In this document: piece by piece, positions 8,940 to 15,329 of the stretch
Numbering within the stretch: the stretch's first letter is position 1
Layout: every line of letters begins with the position of its first letter
Origin: Bacillus cereus G9842
GTDB lineage: Bacteria; Bacillota; Bacilli; Bacillales; Bacillaceae_G
Reading direction: 5' to 3'
Assembly: GCF_000021305.1 (NCBI RefSeq)
Contig: NC_011772.1
Coordinates: forward strand, 2,394,001-2,458,000
DNA length: 64,000 nt
Notes under the pieces: generated by a model
Database searches by the model: none
The model's input: the letters and a program-made list of their open reading frames with translations, nothing else
What the model was told of the DNA's origin: nothing
Position numbers and translations under genes: made by a program

Positions 8940-9824
8940 CTAAACCACTTGTTCCCTAAATTCTTTAGGGGATAGGTGGTTTAATTTTTCTTGAATTCGC
9001 ACACAATTGTAGTAATGAATGTATTCTAGCACAATCTTTCGCACAGTTGTGTTGGATACTTTTGTTATCTTTTGTGAATAGAAAGCTTCACTTTTTAAAT
9101 GACCAAAGAAGCTTTCCATGACGGCATTATCATGGCAATTTCCTCTCCGGGACATGCTGGTGATCATGCCGTTTTCTTTGGCATACGCTTGAAATTCTTT
9201 TGCTGTATAAATACTTCCTTGATCCGAGTGAAGAAGGACATCTTTTACTTTTCGCCCTCTCATTGCTTGTTTCAATGTTTTCATCGCTAATGTCAGTGTT
9301 TGTGATTCGCTGATGACACAACTAATAATTTCACGATTAAAGGCATCCATGATCGTTGATACATACAAGGTACGCTCTCCAAATAAGAGATACGTCACAT
9401 CCGTAAACCACTTTTCATTTGGTTTGGATGCATCGAATTGGCGCTCCAATCGATGAGGGGCTACCATTGGTTCCGCACCATTGATATATTTCTTTTTCTT
9501 TCGACGCACTTTGGAAAGAATATGATTTTGTCTCATGATTCGTAATACTTTTTTATGATTGACACACAGTCCCATTTTTCGAAGAGTAGCGGTCACTCTT
9601 CGATATCCATACCGGAATTTATGCCTAAGACAGACGTCCTTTACTTTTTCTTCTATATCATCTTTCAGATCTTCCGTTCGTTGTAACCAACGATAAAATG
9701 TAGAACGGGGTAATTCTAATACGTTACACAAGTCTTTTACCGTTATTTTTGTTTGTACATTTCTCCATAAAGTAACTACAGTTTCTGGTTTCAGCCCCTT
9801 TCGATTTCCAGATACTTTCCCCAT
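8940..9824 (-). CDS. IS3-family transposase OrfB (DDE integrase)
   Basis: This 294-residue protein is the catalytic half of the transposase. An N-terminal HTH_21-like region (YGYRRVTATLRKMG) precedes an rve-type core with the acidic triad in WFTDVTYL, LLHSDQGSIY and AVMESFFGHLKSE, so the catalytic core looks intact. The reading frame is -1 relative to orfA and overlaps its end, as expected for production of an OrfAB fusion by frameshifting near the A-rich stretch around 9835-9845. With orfA interrupted by a stop codon, the fusion probably cannot be made. Confidence 0.92.
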   Translation of the reverse strand: MGKVSGNRKGLKPETVVTLWRNVQTKITVKDLCNVLELPRSTFYRWLQRTEDLKDDIEEKVKDVCLRHKFRYGYRRVTATLRKMGLCVNHKKVLRIMRQNHILSKVRRKKKKYINGAEPMVAPHRLERQFDASKPNEKWFTDVTYLLFGERTLYVSTIMDAFNREIISCVISESQTLTLAMKTLKQAMRGRKVKDVLLHSDQGSIYTAKEFQAYAKENGMITSMSRRGNCHDNAVMESFFGHLKSEAFYSQKITKVSNTTVRKIVLEYIHYYNCVRIQEKLNHLSPKEFREQVV

Positions 9825-10096
9825 ACAAGTAATTTTGTTTTTAGATGTTTATTTTCTAAACGTAGCTGTTCTAATTCACTGAGCTCTTTTGGTCCTTTTC
9901 CATAAGAATATTGTTTTCCTACAGGTTGTTGAAAACGGTACGTTTGATCGGTACGATACTACTTCATCCACGTCTTAATTTGGGAAACATTTTTAATTCC
10001 AAGCTTCTCCATAATTGTCCAATTGGAATATCCATCCTTTTTCATTTCAATCACTTTCCACTTTACTTCTTCTGGGTAATGAACTCTTGTCTTCAA
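9791..10096 (-). pseudogene. IS3-family OrfA with in-frame stop
   Basis: This is the HTH_Tnp_1-type DNA-binding half of the transposase. Read from a TTG at 10096 (GGAGGTG upstream) it gives a helix-turn-helix region with segments VKWKVIEMKKDGYS and NVSQIKTWMK, then a TAG at 9959-9961. The same frame continues with YRTDQTYRFQQPVGKQYSYG and a leucine-zipper-like ELEQLRLENKHLK before ending at 9791. A Trp codon (TGG) is the likely original at the stop. The gene is therefore broken unless the stop is read through. Confidence 0.85.
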
Positions 10097-10189
10097 ACGA
10101 AAAACACCTCCAATGAATTTGCATACTTAGTATGCGAATTCAGGAGGTGTTTTTTTCATGTACCACTATTCGGGTTCACTTCAATACTC

Positions 10190-10209
10190 AGTCAGCTTTT
10201 TATATATTA
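10190..10209. repeat. Right arm of the palindrome interrupted by the IS
   Basis: Exact reverse complement of 8878-8897, directly after the TC that follows the duplicated ATAC. The arm ends in GCTTTTTATATATTA, consistent with a former Rho-independent terminator. Confidence 0.8.
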
Positions 10210-10219
10210 CATCCTAGTA

Positions 10220-10323
10220 TTTATCTCGCTATTTGCCGGGCAGTAATGCCCCCACCTAAAAATTCAGCGAAAGCAAGGAAGTAGGTGAGGGATCAACTTT
10301 CCGGAAAAGCCTGATTGATTCCA
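10220..10323 (+). repeat. Truncated bcr1 repeat
   Basis: Begins with TTTATCTCGC and matches the 5' two thirds of the bcr1 copies found elsewhere in this window, including GGGCAGTAATGCCCCCACCT, ATTCAGCGAAAGCAAGGAAG and AAAGCCTGATTG. It stops before the 3' segment that normally ends in GTTTCACTTTAT, so it is a remnant with no right-hand TTTAT. Confidence 0.85.
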
Positions 10324-10361
10324 AAAGACATATTTTTTTCTTTACGTTGACATTAAAAATA

Positions 10362-10601
10362 TTACCAATTTTTTCTTTTACAATGGCAACAAATAAAGAA
10401 ACATTTACAACGACACTTATTTCGTTTAGAACTCCAATCATCATCACGATGACACTTTTCTTTAGATTTCCACCAATCATCATTACAATGTTTTTCCTTA
10501 GAACTCCAATCATCATCACAATGATGCTTTTCTTTAGATTTCCACCAATCATCACAACAATGCTTTTTCTGAGAACTCCAGCAATCATTTTTCCAGGACA
10601 T
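10362..10601 (-). CDS. Small Cys/Trp/Lys-rich repeat protein, probable spore outer-layer protein
   Basis: A 79-residue protein with 12 cysteines and 9 tryptophans. The middle is a tandem repeat of about 22 residues, each made of a DDWWKSKEK half and a DDDWSSK half, followed by a cysteine-dense tail with alternating Cys and Lys/Arg. The start is set by a strong AAAGGAGGT seven bases before the ATG at 10601; the overlapping longer frame on the same strand has no such site. A sigma-K-type -10 (CATAGAATA) lies at 10642-10634. I do not recognise a named family. Composition and promoter suggest a cross-linked spore coat or exosporium component; metal binding is the alternative. No signal peptide is seen. 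Confidence 0.7.
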   Translation of the reverse strand: MSWKNDCWSSQKKHCCDDWWKSKEKHHCDDDWSSKEKHCNDDWWKSKEKCHRDDDWSSKRNKCRCKCFFICCHCKRKNW

Positions 10602-10633
10602 TTATTTCTACCTCCTTTCAAAAGTGTTCATAT

Positions 10634-10642
10634 TATTCTATG
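10634..10642 (-). promoter_or_regulatory. Sigma-K-like -10 element for the Cys/Trp-rich gene
   Basis: On the minus strand this reads CATAGAATA, a full match to the sigma-K -10 consensus CATAnnnTA, 33 bases before the start codon. The nearest AC that could serve as -35 is about three bases further upstream than the preferred 16-base spacing, so only the -10 is convincing. Confidence 0.45.
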
Positions 10643-11126
10643 TTTTAATAAAAAAATGGCTTGTTTATTAACCTACTATTTTATCTTTATATGATAGAGT
10701 GTCTTCTACTCGATATAGAATTCATACAAACTATGCTAATTTTTAAGAGAAAGTGGAGAGAACTACTACTAGTTATGGTATTTTTCAATAAACATTTATT
10801 GAAGAAAATGTTCTGATTACAAATAATATCTTATTTTCGAGTACGCTTTTTAAATGTATATTTCACAATGAAAAATGGGAAATCCACAAATAAAGTCTAT
10901 GTATATGTGAGTTAATGGGAAAATCTAGTGTGTTTTTAAGGGGCGTCTTATTAAAAGAAAAAGATTTGTTTTAGAAAGTGGTGTCTAAACATTAAATGGA
11001 GTAGGACTAAATTCACGGCCGCTCATTAAACAAGATTTTAATTAGGAGAAGTCTGTTTTTATAATGAATAATGAAAAGAAGGTTTGGTACAATTGTTTGT
11101 TTTTTTCTTTTTATGTGTTTGCCTCG
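10643..11126. other. Intergenic stretch between two divergent small genes
   Basis: About 480 A/T-rich bases with no open frame that has a credible start, no hairpin terminator and no match to the repeats seen elsewhere in the window. I see nothing functional apart from the promoters at either end. Confidence 0.5.
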
Positions 11127-11155
11127 TACCCTTTTAAGCTAGTGGACATAATTTA
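11127..11155 (+). promoter_or_regulatory. Sigma-K-type promoter
   Basis: TACC at 11127-11130, sixteen bases, then CATAATTTA at 11147-11155. This matches the mother-cell sigma-K consensus (mACm, 16 bases, CATAnnnTA) and lies about 28 bases before the start codon of the next gene, pointing to late-sporulation expression. Confidence 0.7.
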
Positions 11156-11183
11156 CTAATAGAAAGGATTAGGGGGTGAGGTA

Positions 11184-11540
11184 TTGGGTTCTCGATTTAA
11201 TAATTGTAAAAAGAAGTGTACATGTAAACAAGATGATTGTTGGGAAGTATTCGAAGAGTGTAAAAAAGAACAGCATGAGAAATGTGATAATTCTTGTGTA
11301 CAAGGAATTAGAGATGAACTTAAGAAATTAATTAATCGAACAGTTCAAATTAATACAGAGGGACGTACTTATGTAGGTACTGTTTCGTCTGTAAGTTGTG
11401 ATGTAGTTAGGCTTGCGGCTATTCCTGGATCGGTTGGAGTAATTATTTCCATTTGTAAAATTGAAGCAATTTTCCCACCTGTTACAACGGTTACTGCTGA
11501 CTTTGATTTTAATGGTATTGATGTAGCAAACAAAGCATAA
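11184..11540 (+). CDS. Small cysteine-rich protein, probable spore coat/exosporium component
   Basis: A 118-residue protein starting at TTG behind a GGGGGTGAGG-type site. The first 40 residues are rich in Cys, Lys and Glu (NCKKKCTCKQDDCWEVFEECKK). The second half is a compact beta-rich domain (LINRTVQINTEGRTYVGTVS...VIISICKIEAIFP). It resembles the small LSm/DUF2642-like domains of some Bacillus spore proteins, though that assignment is by eye only. The sigma-K promoter upstream and absence of a signal peptide support a mother-cell-made spore surface protein. It is monocistronic, with a terminator 18 bases after the stop. Confidence 0.7.
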   Translation: MGSRFNNCKKKCTCKQDDCWEVFEECKKEQHEKCDNSCVQGIRDELKKLINRTVQINTEGRTYVGTVSSVSCDVVRLAAIPGSVGVIISICKIEAIFPPVTTVTADFDFNGIDVANKA

Positions 11541-11557
11541 TTATGCTGCTTTTTTGT

Positions 11558-11590
11558 AAAGCCATTCACATGAATGGCTTTATTTTAATT
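11558..11590 (+). terminator. Rho-independent terminator
   Basis: A perfect 11-bp stem at 11558-11568 and 11571-11581 with a two-base spacer, followed by a T-rich tail. It ends the preceding cysteine-rich gene. Confidence 0.8.
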
Positions 11591-11669
11591 TCATATAAAA
11601 GGAGAATATATTCTTTATATAGAAATAAGTTTGAGGTTATAAAGCATGATGTATGAAAGGAGCAAGGAA

Positions 11670-12179
11670 GTGATTAAACTAGAAAGCTTTAAGAAATCTG
11701 ATTTTAAACAATTAATAAATTGGATTAACTCCGAAGAATTTCTAATACAATGGTCAGGAAATGCATTCACATTCCCTTTAGACGAACAGCAATTAGAGAA
11801 GTATATAGAAAGTGCAAATACACTCGCTTTCAAAGTGGTAGATGAAGTGACTTCAGACGTTATTGGTCATATTTCGCTTGGGCAAATAGATAATATTAAT
11901 AAGTCCGCTAGAATTGGAAAAGTATTAGTTGGTAATACGAAGATGAGAGGACGTTCTATAGGAAAACATATGATGAAAGCAGTACTTCATATTGCTTTTG
12001 ACGAATTAAAACTACATAGGGTAACTCTTGGTGTGTACGATTTTAATACATCGGCCATTTTCTGTTACGAAAAAATAGGGTTTGTAAAAGAAGGCTTATT
12101 AAGAGAGTCAAAAAGAGTAGGAGAAACGTATTGGAATTTATGGGAAATGAGTATGTTAGAATATGAATGGAAGAAGTAG
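11670..12179 (+). CDS. GNAT-family N-acetyltransferase (RimJ/RimL type)
   Basis: A 169-residue GNAT protein of the RimJ/RimL branch, which moves an acetyl group from acetyl-CoA to an amine. The acetyl-CoA loop region (RIGKVLVGNTKMRGRSIGKHMM) and the late LGVYDFNTSAIFCYEKIGFVKEG segment are clear. The GTG at 11670 is preferred because AAAGGAGCAAGGA lies just before it; an ATG at 11646 would be upstream of that site. Substrate is unknown; a protein N-terminus, amino acid or small amine are all possible. Neighbours give no clue. Confidence 0.85.
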   Translation: MIKLESFKKSDFKQLINWINSEEFLIQWSGNAFTFPLDEQQLEKYIESANTLAFKVVDEVTSDVIGHISLGQIDNINKSARIGKVLVGNTKMRGRSIGKHMMKAVLHIAFDELKLHRVTLGVYDFNTSAIFCYEKIGFVKEGLLRESKRVGETYWNLWEMSMLEYEWKK

Positions 12180-12234
12180 CAACAATAGTAATTTATAATT
12201 ATATTATGTTAACAAAAGGGGCTTGGTGGGTATA

Positions 12235-12380
12235 GTGGATAATAAAACAAAAATAATTTCAATTGCAGCTGTTTCAGGGGGAGAGCTAGTATATTAAAAC
12301 TGACAAAGAAACCATTTTTGAAAAGGCCCACCTGCATTGTTTCTGAGGAATAAGAGGGTGAGCCCTAATTAAACGAAACT
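12235..12380 (+). pseudogene. Stub of a uridine-kinase-like P-loop gene
   Basis: A GTG with a weak upstream G-rich site opens a frame reading VDNKTKIISIAAVSGG, the typical start of uridine-kinase-like P-loop kinases just before the GKT. Here the sequence diverges after GG and stops at 12295-12297. The following bases, in a shifted frame, contain a Lys-rich KLTKKPFLKRPT stretch that may be further decayed gene. The rest of the gap to 12450 shows no frame. Identification rests on a short match. Confidence 0.4.
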
Positions 12381-12449
12381 GAATGAATCTGTAAAAATTG
12401 TAACTAAAGTATGCATCAACAAGGTATTGAAAGGGATGAATAGTAAACT

Positions 12450-13058
12450 TTACAGATTATTCCATATATAACAAAACTGGTTAGCTTCTGATTTAAGCGC
12501 TACTAAATGATTATTATTAATAGAGTTATTCGTATACATTCTGTTCTTTTGGATGTTAAGTACCGTATAATTCACATCGTTTCGTTCATTTGAAAATGTT
12601 GATTCATTTAATAGTGTAAGTGTCGAGTTAATGTTGTATTTATCAATTCGCTCTTTTTTTCCTTTGAAAAACAGTTTGATAAGATGTGGCTCATTATTAA
12701 TGAATAAGCCAAGTTCAGGTGATGAACGGACGATTAAATCATCTGATTTCCAATGTGATTTACCTGGATCAAACCAGGAGATGTCTTTATTTTTAATGAA
12801 TTTTTTGTATTGCTTTATAACATCAATGTAGTTTTGTTTTTTTTTCTGATCAACCGTTTGTACTAATGTTTCGAAACATTCAAAAGGTAGTTTGTTTTGA
12901 TGAAATTTAATAACAGTTTCTCGTAATTGTTTCCAGTAATCAAAAGCTGGTTGATATTCAGGTTGGGATTTTAGATTTTTTATAAAGTTTGTTTTAGCTG
13001 TACTACCTTTCAGTGTGAAGTCTAAAAATTGTGTAAGCCCTACTTTAATTTCTGTCAT
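12450..13058 (-). CDS. Hypothetical protein of about 200 residues
   Basis: A 202-residue, lysine- and asparagine-rich soluble protein that I do not recognise. It has no signal peptide, membrane segment or obvious catalytic motif. Repeated aromatic positions (FDYWKQLRE, DISWFDPGKSHWK, LIKLFFKGKKERIDKY) suggest an alpha/beta fold. An AAGGGTGATG site precedes the ATG. Both flanks are gene-poor and contain remnants, so it is a single-gene unit. Confidence 0.65.
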   Translation of the reverse strand: MTEIKVGLTQFLDFTLKGSTAKTNFIKNLKSQPEYQPAFDYWKQLRETVIKFHQNKLPFECFETLVQTVDQKKKQNYIDVIKQYKKFIKNKDISWFDPGKSHWKSDDLIVRSSPELGLFINNEPHLIKLFFKGKKERIDKYNINSTLTLLNESTFSNERNDVNYTVLNIQKNRMYTNNSINNNHLVALKSEANQFCYIWNNL

Positions 13059-13628
13059 ATTACATCACCCTTCTAAACATTATTCATTTAATAATAGACG
13101 AAATACCCTACATTTTTAAAGAAATGAGCTAGATGCTAGAAAACCTAATGTCCATGCACAATAGATACGGGAAAGCCAATCCGTAAGTATAAATGATGGA
13201 CCATCCAATTGAAGATAAATTAGATAATGGTTACCAGGTGATAGGTTATTAATATAATCGGATAGTGAGGCGAGTTTAAAAGATAACAATATAGATTATT
13301 TAGCTTGGATTTGAGAAAAAAGTGCATGGGAATAAAGAGGGATATAGGGAAATGGGCTCTCATCAAAAAATATAAGTTGGTATCAGTATACCGTAGAGAG
13401 TGAGTGTATAGAACATACAAGTAAAAGTATTGGCTAGCACACTTAAAATAAGCCGTATAAAAAGTTAATCATCGTGTGCTTTGATTATATAATGTCGGCG
13501 AAATAAATAGTGTGAAGGACAGCGATCTTAACAAGTGTTTCATGTAACGTTCATGTACTTTAATTTTTTATAATTAATCAAATTTGAATTTTGTTTGTTG
13601 TTAAGAAAAGGTGAGAAGAAAATAAAAA
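13059..13628. other. Gene-poor intergenic stretch
   Basis: About 570 bases with only short frames lacking ribosome-binding sites. Some stretches keep protein-like composition around 13280-13420, so this may be decayed coding sequence, but I cannot assign it. No repeat or RNA structure was recognised. Confidence 0.45.
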
Positions 13629-13658
13629 AAAGAGGGCTAATGCCCTCTTTTTTTATTA
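13629..13658 (-). terminator. Rho-independent terminator of the 45-residue spore-type gene
   Basis: A stem AAAGAGGGC / GCCCTCTTT with a short loop has A runs on one side and T runs on the other, so it could work in both directions. The gene it serves ends at 13668 on the minus strand. Confidence 0.7.
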
Positions 13659-13667
13659 ATTTGGTAA

Positions 13668-13805
13668 TTAATCACAGATTGGTATCCCAAGCACTCTTAG
13701 AGCTAATGCTACTTGAAGGGAAATCTCTAATCTAGCAATTTCAATACCAGCTACTGAAAGAACTAAAAAAGGTTGTCCGTTTACAAATACAACGCAACTA
13801 TCCAT
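13668..13805 (-). CDS. 45-residue hydrophobic protein with a sigma-K-like promoter
   Basis: A short gene whose start is supported by AAAGGAGG seven bases before the ATG, a sigma-K-like promoter 30 bases upstream and a terminator after the stop. The protein begins MDSCVVFVNGQPFLVLSVAG, continues with an amphipathic or hydrophobic stretch rich in Ile/Leu/Ala, and ends LGIPICD. It has one Cys near each end. No family recognised. The promoter class suggests it is made in the mother cell late in sporulation and may be a small spore coat or exosporium protein. Confidence 0.65.
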   Translation of the reverse strand: MDSCVVFVNGQPFLVLSVAGIEIARLEISLQVALALRVLGIPICD

Positions 13806-13834
13806 AGTTAAGCCTCCTTTCTAGTAATCTACTA

Positions 13835-13862
13835 TAGTATATGAATAGAACTTTAATATGTA
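13835..13862 (-). promoter_or_regulatory. Sigma-K-like promoter for the 45-residue gene
   Basis: On the minus strand TACA (13862-13859), fifteen bases, then CATATACTA (13843-13835). The -10 is a full match to CATAnnnTA; the spacing is one base short of the usual 16. Confidence 0.55.
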
Positions 13863-13980
13863 ATAGTTAAATTGTTGGATTTAATAGAATTAATAGATTA
13901 ACCCATTTAAACTAAACAAACGAACACAACGAACGGAAACAGAGATGGGTGTATGCCTCGAAAAACATAGGTTTTAAGAC

Positions 13981-14076
13981 ATGGGATATGAAATTCATCA
14001 TATTGGTCAGCTGTCTATATGGGCGAGGCAGTTAAACTTGCAACCAGTTTCAGCAAATTTAATTGGAAGAGGATGA
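13981..14076 (+). pseudogene. C-terminal remnant of a DinB-family gene
   Basis: A short frame reads YEIHHIGQLSIWARQLNLQP and then VSANLIGRG before a stop. This is the characteristic end of Bacillus DinB-family proteins, including the metal-site HEIHH-type segment (first His changed to Tyr). No matching upstream part is present, so only the 3' end of the gene survives. The rest of the gap 13863-14083 shows no frame. Confidence 0.55.
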
Positions 14077-14083
14077 TAGAATT

Positions 14084-14125
14084 AAAAACCGACTTGCATC
14101 TCAAACGCAAGTCGGTTTTTATATA
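14084..14125 (-). terminator. Strong bidirectional terminator
   Basis: A perfect 14-bp stem (14084-14097 and 14107-14120) beginning AAAAACCG and ending CGGTTTTT. It ends the carboxypeptidase-like gene on the minus strand and the decayed gene on the plus strand. Confidence 0.85.
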
Positions 14126-14137
14126 TAAGAAGATTTC

Positions 14138-15154
14138 TTAATTGAAATCCTCGGATTTTTTCTGACGTATATGTAAAAACATTAAGGTGGTAATGATTAA
14201 AAAAATCATTATAGTTTGTATAATTAAATTTTTAAACTGAAGCAATATTGTCCACGATGTAAGGGTGTCTTTAAAAGCTTGGAGTGCAGAGTACGAGGAA
14301 GGATCAAAACCATACTGTAGCAACTTTTTTGTTTCAATAAATGAAATGTTTTCTTCATCTGCATCTAATATTACTGAAATTAGTCTAGTATCTTCAAGTT
14401 TTGCTGTACTGACAAAACTATAATTACCATTAGTTGAAAAACTAGTTTGTAAGCCATCAACACCTTGAAGTTTAATGTTTTCATTAAGGGAATATATCAT
14501 TTTATTCGTATTGAAAACCTGGGAATCTTTGAAGGAAAATTGGTAAGAGGTTAGTTTCGTAATATTCAATACATCTGGAAAATCTTTTATTAATCGTGCT
14601 GCTAATTTAGCTACGTCTATTGCTGTTGTAGTTGATTGTTTATTTGTATCATTATTAACTCCAGTAGAGTTTAGAAATGGAGATGGTTGTAATAACTTTA
14701 GTTCTTTTGCTTTTTTATTCATTAATACTGTAAAGTTATCTTCATTTCCAGCAATGTGTTCTGCAAGAGCGAGTGCAGAACGATTATTCCCTGCCAGTAG
14801 CAATGCATGAAGTAAATCACGAACCGTTGTTTTATCATTCGATGTTACTTGTATAGGGCTTGTTTCTACTCGGAAAACTTCGTTACTTATTTGTACGAAG
14901 TCATCTAACTGTATTTTTCTATCATTTAGTTGCTCCAATACGATATATTCTGTCATTAATTTAGATAAAGCAGCTGATTGTACTGGAGTTTCTTCATTTT
15001 TTTTATAAACAATTTCACCTGAATTAGCATTTATTAAGATAGCTGATTTAGCTTGAATAATCGGACCATTTACATAAAGGTAAAAATATAAAACGATAAG
15101 TGCAGTAATGAAAAAAGATAATAATAAAATAGCGAATTTTTTTAAGAATTGCAT
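14138..15154 (-). CDS. D,D-carboxypeptidase-fold protein lacking all catalytic motifs
   Basis: A 338-residue member of the S11 (DacA/DacF) D-alanyl-D-alanine carboxypeptidase family by overall sequence: ILINANSGEIVYKKN, KLMTEYIVLEQL, LLHALLLAGNN and VDGLQTSFSTNGNYSFVSTAK align with the family's landmarks. The catalytic residues are gone. The SxxK motif reads A62-L-S-K65, SxN reads G122-N-N124 and KTG reads Q236-T-S238. It should therefore not cleave peptidoglycan or be acylated by penicillin. There is an N-terminal membrane segment (about 8-28) and a second near 308-330, so it is probably a membrane-tethered extracytoplasmic binding or sensing protein. The VanRS-like genes upstream on the same strand may be its functional partners. 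Confidence 0.8.
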   Translation of the reverse strand: MQFLKKFAILLLSFFITALIVLYFYLYVNGPIIQAKSAILINANSGEIVYKKNEETPVQSAALSKLMTEYIVLEQLNDRKIQLDDFVQISNEVFRVETSPIQVTSNDKTTVRDLLHALLLAGNNRSALALAEHIAGNEDNFTVLMNKKAKELKLLQPSPFLNSTGVNNDTNKQSTTTAIDVAKLAARLIKDFPDVLNITKLTSYQFSFKDSQVFNTNKMIYSLNENIKLQGVDGLQTSFSTNGNYSFVSTAKLEDTRLISVILDADEENISFIETKKLLQYGFDPSSYSALQAFKDTLTSWTILLQFKNLIIQTIMIFLIITTLMFLHIRQKKSEDFN

Positions 15155-15329
15155 AAGCGATCCTCCTATTATGACATCAATAATAGTATTGTAAAAAAGA
15201 ATGCTTAATTAGGAAGAAAGAAAAGGTAAAGAATTTCTAAAGAATTATAAAGGATTATTAATTTTTTGTAATTAATGGAAAAAGTTCAATTTCTTATATG
15301 ATAAGAAATTGAACTTTTTATTTGTGATA

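Larger units (their letters stand above)
8902..10183 (-). mobile_element. IS3-family (IS150-like) insertion sequence
   Basis: A 1,282-bp element with terminal inverted repeats beginning TGAAGTGAACCC at both ends, flanked by a 4-bp direct repeat ATAC at 8898-8901 and 10184-10187. It has the two-frame orfA/orfB layout on the minus strand expected for IS3-family elements that make transposase by a -1 frameshift. It lies in the loop of a palindrome whose arms are 8878-8897 and 10190-10209. An in-frame TAG in orfA suggests the copy is no longer autonomous. The group assignment comes from orfB motifs; the exact IS name would need a database search. Confidence 0.92.

Noticed and set aside
8878..10209. 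Palindrome arms as terminal repeats of a larger transposon
   Set aside because: Once the IS and one ATAC are removed the arms are only six bases apart, so a hairpin terminator is simpler than a transposon end pair.
10400..10600. Short tandem repeats that could look like a CRISPR-like array
   Set aside because: The units are the coding repeats of the 79-residue protein, without unique spacers of constant length.
10256..10621. Longer minus-strand frame overlapping the Cys/Trp-rich gene, and a plus-strand frame at 10347-10694
   Set aside because: Both are open only because the repeat DNA lacks stops in several frames. The 10362-10601 frame alone has AAAGGAGGT at the right distance and a coherent repeat protein.
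13220..13420. 66-codon minus-strand frame in the gap after the hypothetical gene
   Set aside because: Aromatic- and Tyr-rich random-looking translation, no ribosome-binding site.
14138..15154. Annotation as an active D-alanyl-D-alanine carboxypeptidase
   Set aside because: None of SxxK, SxN and KTG is intact.
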